Assembly (NCBI GenBank): GCA_036971715.1
Contig: JAVHJL010000003.1
Location: 1,612,001-1,676,000 of the forward strand
Direction of reading: 5' to 3'
DNA: 64,000 nt
Origin: Arthrobotrys musiformis
Taxonomy: Eukaryota; Ascomycota; Orbiliomycetes; Orbiliales; Orbiliaceae
Shown here: in pieces, positions 26,901 to 37,424 of the stretch
Layout of the letters: each line of letters begins with the position of its first letter
Position numbering within the stretch: position 1 is the stretch's first letter
Notes under the pieces: generated by a model
The model's input: only the letters and a program-made list of their open reading frames with translations
The model's database searches: none
What the model was told of the DNA's origin: nothing
Made by a program: the position numbers and the translations under genes

Positions 26901-27492
26901 AGTTAAAACATACCTCTGGTTGTTGGCGCCATGTGCTCTGGTTCTTGGATAGGTGGGCCCTGAACTATTTGGGGTTCTAATAACAACATTGTTAGCAAGA
27001 TGCCAAGTATAAACATTTTAAGAGGAACTTACGCTGGACAATTGGTTCTGGGGGGCTTTGTACTATCATCGAACTCTCTAAAGATTGATGATGCTGATGG
27101 CTGACAATTGGCTGCTCATGACGATTAGTGGGCGGCGACTGTATGCGCTCCTCCTGGTAAGCCTGAGGCTTTTGAGGCAGTGGTATGTTGCTCTGTCCGT
27201 AATTATCAACAGGAGGCTGGACAATACCACCTTGTCCTTGAGGTTGTTGTCCATATGGGTCCAAAGCATTCGAAACCGGGGGTGCAAATCCGCCTTGTTG
27301 AGGGGGTAATTGTTGGTTGAGCCCATATGCGCCTGGGGATTGTACAAACCCAGCAGGTTGGTATCCTGCATTATGTGGAGATTGGTGCTGTTGGGGGATT
27401 TGAGCTGGCGGGGATTGATTTGGTTGATGATATTGATGTATAGATTGGCTTGGAGATTGGTTTTGAGGGGGGTAGCCTTGCTGCTGGGCCGC

Positions 27493-27523
<31 letters not shown>

Positions 27524-29558
27524 AGGATTTGTGCCTGCACTTGGGCTTGAATATGTTGCTGTTGTTCTTGCTGTTGTCGCAAAACTTGCTCCTCCTGCTG
27601 TTTCTTTAACTGTTCAGTTAATTGGTATGATTGACTAGTTTGTGGGCTGCCGAAACTATCATTATATGCATTTGGACCCGCGATCTGTCCATGGCCGCTA
27701 ACTGGCTGCTGCTGTGGTTGCGGTTGTGCCTGCTGGTGGTACTGCGTCTGGCCGGGGTTATATGCACCCGCGAGTTGACCTCCCTGAGATGGAGAGGATG
27801 TTCTATAAGGTTGCTGAAGGTTCTGGATCGCGGGGTGCTGTGGTTGGGCTTGGGGAAGCACGGCTGGGGGAACAAAGTTCTGGAACTGCAAGCCGGCCTG
27901 GCCACCCGACTGAGGTCTATCCGTCCCCCATTGCCCTGGGGGTTGTTGGTTGGTCTGGTGCCCTGTCGGCAACTGTGAAGCATTACCCGTAGGTGGCCTT
28001 TGCGCTTGGGGAGAACTATGGATTGCTGGCAATTGCGAAGGAGGGACAAACTGTTGCTGTGTTTGTGGGACTGGTGGTGGCGTCGCAGCCGCCATTTCAA
28101 CAGCTTGATTATCCCCAGGAACCTCTGCTGCGACCTCATGCTGTTGGTTTGGTTTTGTATTATCATCGTCATCATCACCGTCAAAGTCACCGTAGTGTTC
28201 CCAATCACCAATTCCACCGGCGGCAAACCCGGAAGCAGTAGTTGAGGGTTTTTGGGGTATGTTTGGACCTGCTTGTGGTTGTGAGTGCGAGGAAGGTGGT
28301 GACAAAGGACCTGGAGCCGGAGTTTTCAATGCACCAGCAGTTGCAGCGAAGAAGGTTGCAGATGTAGCAGGCCGTTCTGGCTTAGGCGCCGCTGGAGGAG
28401 GAGGAGTTGCTGTTGCATATGCAGAATGATATGGTTCAGTTACGGAAGCTATGGAGTAACGCTTATTGTGACCCGGGTCTACTCCATGAGTTTGGGCCTG
28501 TTGGTGGTTCTGAGCCCACTGTTGGGCTATGGTTTGCGCGTGCTCCGCATGGTTTGCAGGAGCATAGTTTGTAGGCCATGCCTGATGCCCAGGCTGTGCA
28601 GCTTGTTGCTGTTGGTTCAGGCCCGGGTTGAACCCCTGCGAAGAAGAGCCCCCGTACGGCGACTGACCACTTCCTGAACCTTGGCTGTTCGGATTGAATC
28701 CAGATGCATTGAATCCACCCTGTCCATATGCATTCTGTTGAGCGATCCCCGCACCAGAAGGTTGTCCGTAGGCGGCGGGGGGTTGATGCACATTGGATGG
28801 AGGGGGCGATTGGTACTGCGTGAATCCTGGACGATTATTCACATTCGGATTGGCGTTGAAGGCATCTTGTTGGGGGAACTGGGGCCCGGTGACACTACCA
28901 GCATATGTCGCTCCAAAAGATGAGCCCCCAGAGCTTTGCGCCGTATAAGAGAATCCGCCTCCATGCGTAGGCTGTTGCTGTTGCTGTTGGGGTGCTTGGC
29001 TGCCATATGCGCCGGTATTGAGGAAACCGCCAGCAGGCTGTTGATACCCCGCATTGCCTCCAAAGCCAGACGAATTCACGTTGGATTGAAATCCAGACGG
29101 TGCAGGGTGTTGGCCGTATTGGCCTTGAACGTTCTGCTGAGGAGCCCCAGCATTCCACTGTGGCGTAACTCCCCCATGAGGTACGTAAGGGGCATTTGTA
29201 GGCGCCTGAGGAGCAAAAGCAGGCGGGGCAGCGAAATTCGACGTCGTAGTCGGAGTATTGTTTAGATAAGAGCCTAAGTTGACGTTTTGCTTATCTACGA
29301 ATCGAGTAGTAAAAGTTAACCCCTCAAGCTTACGAATCCTTATCGAGACACCACATGGATGTATGTGTATATGTACGTATACGTATATATATACCCAAGT
29401 ACACAGTACACATCCACCTCACACTACCCCAATGTCTCTGTGTCGCATGTGCGTCAGGTCTGGGAGCTTGACTTACTATTAGGATACGAGTTCACTCCAG
29501 TCGCGGTTCCTGGAATTATGCCGCCAGGCGGGACATGCTGCTGGAAGCCGCCGTACAT
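23965..29558 (-). CDS. Large Q/P-rich coiled-coil protein (1765 aa), 4 exons
   Basis: Exons on the minus strand: 29558-29477, 29294-27033, 26976-26914, 26855-23965; total 5298 nt, exactly 1766 codons. Start chosen as MYGGFQQHVPPGG because an in-frame stop lies upstream. Residues 1-800 are Gln/Pro/Gly/Asn-rich and prion-like, with a pure Gln run encoded by CAG repeats near 27487-27525. Around residues 825-870 is a compact, conserved-looking segment (DPYYKESIRKFVRMIIREAS then FTEFMEDETYSRG). A 51-bp tandem repeat encodes five copies of a 17-residue unit built on SPAQNRDPYQQP. The last third is charged and helical, with a long coiled coil near residues 1400-1520 and LKKQQKALL. No enzyme motif is visible. 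I do not recognise the family; a cytoplasmic scaffold or condensate-forming adaptor is only an inference. Confidence 0.85.
25545..25815 (-). repeat. 51-bp tandem repeat coding SPAQ-RDPYQQP units
   Basis: Five imperfect copies of a 17-residue, 51-bp unit inside the large Q/P-rich gene. The unit reads roughly Q-SPAQNRDPYQQP-xxxx. The outer copies are the most diverged (SPSQPRGPYQQP at one end). Confidence 0.85.
29295..29476 (-). repeat. Intron 1 of the large Q/P-rich gene with GTAT microsatellite
   Basis: Intron bounded by GTAAGT and an acceptor reading TCGTAG. It contains an alternating purine-pyrimidine stretch (gtatgtgtatatgtacgtat and onward, about 29357-29395) that could form Z-DNA or vary in length. 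Confidence 0.7.
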
Positions 29559-32500
29559 ATCGACAGCTATAGCTAGTTCCCAAAGACTATTTGGACCGAA
29601 CTCTCGACCGTTGTCAGGTGTAAACCATGGGGATAAGAAGTCTTGGAGCAAGTCCAGATCAGGAGATAAGAGAGGAAAGTGCTTCCAAGCAGCCAACTAC
29701 AGGTGCCGCTCTGCAGCCCGATTTTCCACAGCCAACTGGCCTATGAACTGCTCTAGTTCCTTCGGAGGATCGAACTTGTCAGCACTTTCCTCAAACAAGC
29801 ATCCTTGCGGCTGAACAACGGCTGCCCAAGCTGAAACAAGGGAAATTGGACTGCGCTCGAGCCTTTTCGTGTTGTAAGGCTGGCAACGCAATTTGGGTGC
29901 CTTGATGCTGCGCTTTACGTATATGCAAGTACTTCAGCTTCGTATAAACTGTTTAGATCATCGCGAGTATCTCCAGATTTTGATACTCTAGTGGATGCGC
30001 GGCGAAAACTGGGGTAGCAAAATGGCCTCAACGTTGCGCAGCTTGTGAGACAAAAGAATCAGCTACTTGATCACAAATATATTCGTCATCAGTCGGAGAT
30101 TTATCATTTTTTTGATACATCTGAGCTTGATATATTCTATTACATTTTCTACGAGCCTTGCTACGGTAGAAAAGCTTTCCGGCGCGAGCCATCGCTATAA
30201 ATTTAGTTTTTTGTACCGATACATCTTCTGAGATATCGAAGGAAAACTTTATCTTGGTTGACTAGGTTAACACTATCGAATCTCGTAATTTCCAATGTGT
30301 AAATATCTCCCCTCAGATCATCGCTGCTTCAACTAGCTTCGACTTCCTCGCATATATACCACCATATATCTACTAATATGGTTCATATGCATGCTTACGG
30401 CAGGTTTTTGTTTATTGGGGCTCTCAAATTTCACCACGCCGCATGTCATGCAAAGCCCTTATTTTCATTTCAAAAATATATACACATACAAGCTGTTGCG
30501 CTCAAGCAGTCGTGTAGACATGCATGCTTCGATATGTCGCAAAGTGCAGTGCGTTCCATTTGCGGACCCCAGAACTGCACATTTCACGGATTAGAGATAG
30601 GTCTAGTCGTGGGGGTCAAGCGCTTGGAATATTACTCGAATGGGAAAACTTTATCAGCATTGATTGTTTCACACAATGTGCAGGGTTTGGAAGACACTTT
30701 GGAAAACTTGAAGGAAATCTGTATCAAGAATTCGGAACCGACTGGAAGAGAACTCGAGCTGAATCTCGCGAATCGTATGCACAAATGTTGGAAAAACTCC
30801 GTCTTTGACAGCCCATTTGTCTCTGTCCGCTCCGAGCTTGCGCACCTAGGCACCTGGCAACGGTAAAGTGGGTCTGGAAAGACGAACTTAAGATCAGGAA
30901 GGAAAAGGCAGTGGATGGCCTGAGTAAGGCGCATTGAACTTCAATTGTGTCTGTACTTGGATACATAGTACACAGCAACTGAAGTACTCATACATCACAG
31001 AAGAAATCGGTGATCTTTGACATGTCTCGTGGCTTCATCCGAATAGCCAGTGTGAATTAGACCCCTTGTGAGTGCATAAAATTCTAAATGGAATATGAAT
31101 CAATCCGGAGTTAAGAGAAATGGCAGCTGCCATTGTAATTTGTTTCATGGGTATTTTTTTCCAGCGTGGCTTCCTTCATCAGACTGGATCGGGACGTTGA
31201 CGGCGCTCTAAGATTTGAACTTGGGTAAATGCCCGGTGTCACCTCCTACCGGGCCGTGATTAGCTAGACGGAGCGTCTATAGCCCTACCGGGACTCAATC
31301 ATCAGTTGCCAGCAAAATCGATACCTCGATACGAGTTCGAAGGAACTTCCGATTCGATTGTTTCGTTTTAGATTTTTAAAATCAAAGAATTGCATTGTCG
31401 AATAACCCGTCTCCATTCAAGCTTCGGGAACACAAGCCCCCTGACCGCGTGAGCCAGAAATCGGCAGGGGGTCGCCAGATCTAAGACCTACCTGCACAAA
31501 TGTCTTGATAACCTTCGAGATTCTTGCTTTGGCTTGCGGGTGCCCTCATTGCCGCGGCCTGTCGAAGAAATTATCAGATCCTCTTCTGGGTATGGCTTGA
31601 CATTTCTGGCCTTGTGGAAATATGGCACGGCACGGCGCACGGCGCCCAGGCCCTGATATGTAACATCACCGAAGAAAACCCATATTTGCCAAAATTAAAA
31701 ATTCGAAGTCAATCATGAGATCTGTTTAGATGCACTTTTCTGGTTTTGAATCGGCACGTTGGGAACCATGATATCATGCAATTACGTATTCCACGGAGAA
31801 TATCATCCTGCCTGGTGAAAAGCATGCGCTCACAGATTGCACTAGTTAATTGTGGTGTTGTCATTGCTACTCTTGTGTTTGCCAGGATGAGGCGTTCCTG
31901 AAAAGTCTGGAACGTGGGCACCGCCTCATTGATGAGGTGTCAGCCACACCACCAATTAATTAATTGAATTGAGCTAGTCAGGCCAGTATATACTCCCGTC
32001 GACACTCGAGCCGACTCGAGCCCCAGCTCCACAGAATGTGGGCCCTGCAATTTAGTCGCAAGGACTTTACAACGGATGCAAGACCCGTGATACTGCAGCA
32101 GGCACGGTATAACGGAACGATTATAACTGACCCTGTCCAGCTGAAATCCCACATTCGTTTATGTACGTCTATGCGCCGAGCACATGTTTCTCAAACGATC
32201 CTCAGAGCTTCGTGATTTCGATGAGGTGTTCGCTCCACCCCGCCCTCTTGCGCTGGGTACACACAGTGCGACTTTTGCGGCAAGTATTTGAAATATATGT
32301 CGTCCCTAATCGTAAGTGACCAACAATAATTCTTGCTCTATCGTGAGAGATACTGATTGACTCAGCTGCTGCAAGTGGAGCGGGAGCTCCATGGCGGCTA
32401 GGACCTGTATGCAATGTGGAAACGACGGGCATACCTTTGCCATCCGGGGTCCGCGACCTGACGATATTCTTGTCGCAAAAAGTGGTTTGATCTATCGGAA

Positions 32501-35250
32501 CAAAAAGCTAAGGTTTATGCCGATACATCTAGCTAGGTAGGAATTGGTGACGATCTTCGCAATTGCTTGCCACCAGTGCGTGCACTATGTAGCCGCATGA
32601 CATGGTTTATCCTGAGGCATTGGTGGTGGGGCGCTCAAACCATCTGCTGAAATAACTCCACATTCGTATGTTATAGGAGATATACTATGTGTGGTACCAG
32701 GTATGTATGCTTGGAGAATCCGCCGGAAATAGCCCCCACTAGCATACTACCAACCCAAATTCGCGGTAAAAGGAAAGGCTTTGAAGCCGCGCAGAAAGAC
32801 CCTGAATTTGGGTACAGAAGCATATGTTCGACTTGCTATGTATGTCTGTCGGTTAGAAGTCCATGCATTTTATGCTTCCTGAACAAGCTAGGTACAGTAT
32901 TAAGTTCCTAGGCCAAGCTTTTCTTCCACCCTAGCGCCCGAAAAAAAAAAAAAAAAAAGAAGTTTCACCCCTCAGATCGGACCAACCTCTTATCCAGCGA
33001 TTGATGAACCCTTGCTTGTTCGCCCAGAACCATGCTGTTAATCGTGATCTAGAGAAATAGCCGTATGGGCCTTCAAGGGCGGACCCACCGGGAACAAATG
33101 GTCTTGGTGTCCCGGAACACCCACAAGATTGGCAAGTCCAAATCCCTACCGACTTCACACTATTTCGATGGTAGTATTGATCAGGGGAGATCAGCATATT
33201 ATAACGATAGCGTTTAGGCCCACAGCTGCACAACTTACATTCGATTCATCTTCACAGGCATGCCTCAGAAAACAGGATGGCTTGAGGTTGCACATTTCAA
33301 TTCTTAAGTTCAGCCTCCGGTTTTCTGGTTGCATCGCTTGGAGCACAGCCACATCCACGTTTTTAGTGTGTTCAACGGCTTCATTGCAATCATCCTTGAC
33401 CCTGGAAGCCGGAATTGGGCCCACAATTGAACCTGAGGTCGGAGACTTCGAATTCCCGGGGATCGAGCTTATGCAGCAGCTTCCATTCAAAAACGCCACA
33501 ACTGACACCTTCAGATCATACATTTAGACAATTGAGCCAATAGGATATCGATGGTCCCGTTTTGCAGACTGTGTAGGCCGCCCCACATCGCGGTTTTCCG
33601 AGTCAACTTTTCTCCCGAAGCAACGCATGCAGACCCGTCCTCGGGGCTCTTTGAACGAGGGTTTACGGCTGCAATGCTCTCTGAGAACTCCTGAAGCCTA
33701 GGTCCATGTCCACAAAAGTTAGGCTAGTGATAACTGTCATAAGGAGTAGGAGTTCTTAGCCGAGCAAAAGAATACCATGCTAAGATGTACGGTTATTCTG
33801 TGCGGGCTTCCTCCTCTTCTTCTAGAGCATGATTGTGGAAGCAATCAGGCTCCCTGGCAGGATGGCTGCATCAAAGTCCTGCGAGACGATCCCGCTGCGA
33901 GCTCTTGCATAAGCTCTGCACTGAGGTCAAATGCTATCATAAAACATTGAGTCTGCCCTCGAGTGCACCCATAAACCGTTACACGCTATTTCCCTTTTTT
34001 TCTGTGTCGACTGGCAAGGAAAAAGAGAAACCCTTCCCGGCCGGGCTGATGAGGTCTTCCTTCACATTTTAAATTTACTACACTATCCTTTTCGAATTCC
34101 TACCTAGCGGGTTTCCCTCCCACTTTGTATTCATTCGTCAATCGAAAATATTATAAATATTTCCGCCCTGTACCTGTGCCATCGACAAGGCCATACCGGT
34201 TAGCAAGTCAACTACGTTGCATTGGCTGCCAATAAATCTAAATTCCACCAGCTATCGATACCAGACCAAACCCTGAGCCCTGGAAACCAGCCCTGGTTCT
34301 CACGATTCGGTTCGAGCAGCCACCTGGGGGGGAATATATTAGTTCCGATCCAGTAAAGAGACGCAACCTTTGCTTGCCACTGGAGCACTTACTCAAGTAT
34401 CCTAGCTCTCCATTTTTGTGGCAGGCTTCCCCAAACCTTATACCATTATCTTAAAAATCGCTCGGACGGCTCAGAGCCCGCAGCTCCAAGGCCTAGCTCC
34501 CTCTCCCGCAGAGGTGGTCCACCTTTCCATTCAACGCCTTCGCTTGTTGACAGCAAGCCATACATACATATTTACATTAAGCCGAATTCGTTCCCTCCAG
34601 TGCGACTGCTATTCCTATTATTGTCCCCCGTCAGACGACTAAATCCTATTGATCTAAGAATGGGACGTTTCCTTTAACGACTTTTCTTCACTTGTTCGTC
34701 ACACACATACAAAACATCAATTCTTATACTGTTCGACCAGCGGCAGGTATGCCTAACTCTCTTTTAAAAACAAACCACCTACTGCTAGTCGGTCTGGGAC
34801 CCATCGCTGACAGGCTCGAATTCAATATGGCAGAAGTATCTCTACTTTTTAAATCTTTGAGACTGTTGTTCTTTCAACCTTGCAGGCCTGTTTGATTTCT
34901 AAACCTTATATAATTATCCTGAAGATTCTTCGACAGAATCTCCCGCCCTAGAACCCGTAAGTCACCCCCCTCTCAAACATGCATGGGACTGTACATACAG
35001 ATCTGTCTGTGGGAAGGCTGGTATATTTAAAACATACAAGGAGAAGCGAATGATCTTGCTTTTTTACCGACATATGTGGCAGCCACCCCTTTGCTTCCGT
35101 TCCTCTCTCTCTCTCACTCACCTATCCCCCCAGGACTAGGCAGTCTACAAAGGTACTTAAGTTATGCACATCTTGCTAATATTTAGTTCCGTGGATTAAC
35201 TATAAAGATACGCCTTTCCCCAAACGTCAAAGACATATATATTCTTCCCA
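29559..35250. other. Intergenic, no firm gene; leader of RRM-YTH gene at the right end
   Basis: Divergent interval of 5.7 kb. Protein-like but broken segments occur at 30660-30940 (see findings), and a tRNA-like structured patch lies near 31205-31285. The right part (34,400-35,250) is pyrimidine-rich with several possible donor and acceptor sites, consistent with promoter and 5' UTR of the gene starting at 35,251. An A18 run lies at 32941-32958. Confidence 0.45.
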
Positions 35251-37424
35251 ATGGGAGATGCGCATCCGAGGAGTCACCGGCGTAGTCTGATCGTTAGCTC
35301 GACTTTAGCAACCGATATAAAATATACTATAGAGGACCAAGAACCCTCTGGCGGACTCAATCCTATTAGCCCTATAGCTTCAGGCTCTCTTACTACGACA
35401 TCTGCCAGTTCTCCAACAATGTACGGTCCAACGATTGCCATGCTTCCTCAGGCCCATCAGTATCATCAATCCCATATGCCGTATGTAGCGCAGGCGGCTC
35501 AACCACGATACCCTCAAATGCCAATGCAAGCGTCCCCTCCCCACCAACCTTTCAATATGCAGGTACTACAAGCCTCTTTGCAATCTTATCAACTTCAAGG
35601 CCATCAGCATAGCCAGCAGATCCGCTATGCGCCTGTCATTTCCCCTGCTGCCGTTCAGTATAGTGTCTCGCCGACGCCCATGCAAATTCCCACAGTAGCA
35701 ACACAAGCTGGGCCGATGCACGCCATTCCACACTACCCACAGGCGGCTGGTTATTATGATCCATATAGCCAGAGTCCGCCAAGTGCCTCCCATAATATTC
35801 CAATCACTGGCTATAATCCGACGTTCCCAGCTCCTCAGCCGACAGGTGCCGAGGCACCAGTACAATATCCACAATGGCCGCAGGGCAGCATGCCCTTCAT
35901 TTACCTCCCACAGTATGGACAACAGACCGGAATGGTTCCTCCCCCCGTGGCTCCGCTAGACTATAATTACGGCCAGCCACAACCTGGGTACATTCCTAGA
36001 AGAAGAAGTGCCCCTCATGTGGGACAAGAGGCGCATGAATTCCAGTTCATATCGCAGGCTCAGCCCTTCGATCCGGCAGCGCTGGGGCAACGACAAGGAC
36101 CAGTACCGAGGCATCTCACACAATCCGCTAATCGACAGAGGAGAGGCTCTCCTGTGTCATATAATAATAACCGTATTGCTCCTGGGCTTTCACAGTCCCT
36201 GTCGGCATGCAGCAGCTCAAGCCTTGGAAGTAGATCCTCTAATTCTACCTTACATCCGGTTCTATTAAGGGGACCACCCAGAAAGCCTAGGCAATCTGGC
36301 CACGCCCTTTGGGTCGGAAATTTACCACCTGGGACTACGGTGACAGCTTTAAAGGATTATTTTGCTACAACTAAGATAGAAAGCGTTTTTCTCATTTCCA
36401 AGAGCAACTGTGCTTTTGTGAATTACAAAACTGAAACTGCCTGCACTGAAGCCATGCAAAAGTTTCATGATTCTCGCTTCCAAGGTGTTAGATTGGTATG
36501 TCGCTTGCGACGAAATTCGTCGCCAGGAGACATAGAGACAGAGGGGAATGTCGAAATATCCGTCCCAGCACCTATTCAAGAATCACCCGATTCACCAACC
36601 GAAGTTGAAGTTGAGGCAGTGTCCGAATCTGACGCTACTTCAACGCCTGCTGAGGCAGCAGCAAAGAAGGGGAAAGACCGTTACTTCATTGTCAAGAGTC
36701 TTACGCTTGAAGACTTAGATACTAGCGTATCTAACGGAATCTGGGCAACGCAAACTCACAACGAGGTTGCTTTGAACGAAGCATATCTGGTATGTAATTG
36801 AACGCTAGGGGCTGTTGTATTTTGGGGGGGTCCACATATTCTAACTACAACTAAATTTAGGCATCTGAGAATGTCTTTCTTATATTCTCCGCAAATAAGT
36901 CCGGAGAATACTATGGGTATGCTCGTATGGTGTCCGAAATATCCGACGAAGTCGCTTCTAAGATCGAGTGGGCACCAATGACCCAAAACATTGACGAAAC
37001 TGCTTTGCCAAAAGCAATCTATACTCCGCCTACAGCCACAGCGCCACGAGGGCGGATTATCGACGACTCAAGCCGTGGAACTATTTTCTGGGAAGTTATT
37101 GAGGACAGCGATTCTGAAGATGAATCTACTCCAGTTGAAGGAACCACCATCAGCAAAGCCTGGGGCAAACCATTCAGAGTTGAGTGGGTATCTACATCAA
37201 AAGTACCCTTTTACAGAACTAGAGGGCTTCGCAATCCCTACAACGTCTCTAGAGAGGTCAAAATTGCCAGAGACGGTACAGAGCTTGAACCTACCGTGGG
37301 AAGAAAATTAATCCAAATGTTTCACCGCGGCGGTGCTATCCCCTTCGAATCCGACACGACGAACGCAATAACTGAAAATTCCGAAGTCACCGCCGAAGTC
37401 TCGGAGACCACAGATAACCAATGA
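35251..37424 (+). CDS. RRM plus YTH domain RNA-binding protein (putative m6A reader), 2 exons
   Basis: Exons 35251-36789 and 36861-37424; total 2103 nt, 700 aa; intron of 71 bp with CTAAC branch. Residues 1-345 are low-complexity, rich in Gln, Pro, Tyr and Ser. An RRM spans about 350-420: RNP2-like ALWVGNLPPG and RNP1-like NCAFVNYKT are visible. A YTH domain spans about 476-690: KDRYFIVKSLTLEDLDTS, NGIWATQTHNE with the first cage Trp, VFLIFSANKSGEYYGYARM, AWGKPFRVEW with a second cage Trp, LRNPYN and VKIARDGTELEPTVG. YTH domains bind N6-methyladenosine in RNA through an aromatic cage, so this is probably a reader acting on meiotic or developmental transcripts. An acidic insertion of some 50 residues lies inside the YTH fold. 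Domain calls are firm; methyl-specific binding is inferred. Confidence 0.93.

Noticed and set aside
24142..28226. Several ORFs of 100-200 codons on both strands over the large Q/P-rich gene
   Set aside because: Shadows of the CAG/CCN-rich sense frame; the four-exon minus-strand model explains the region.
30378..30866. 162-codon plus-strand ORF as an intact gene
   Set aside because: The first half is unlike protein, a second frame looks equally coding, and no splice pattern links to the downstream VKWVW segment; kept only as a possible relic.
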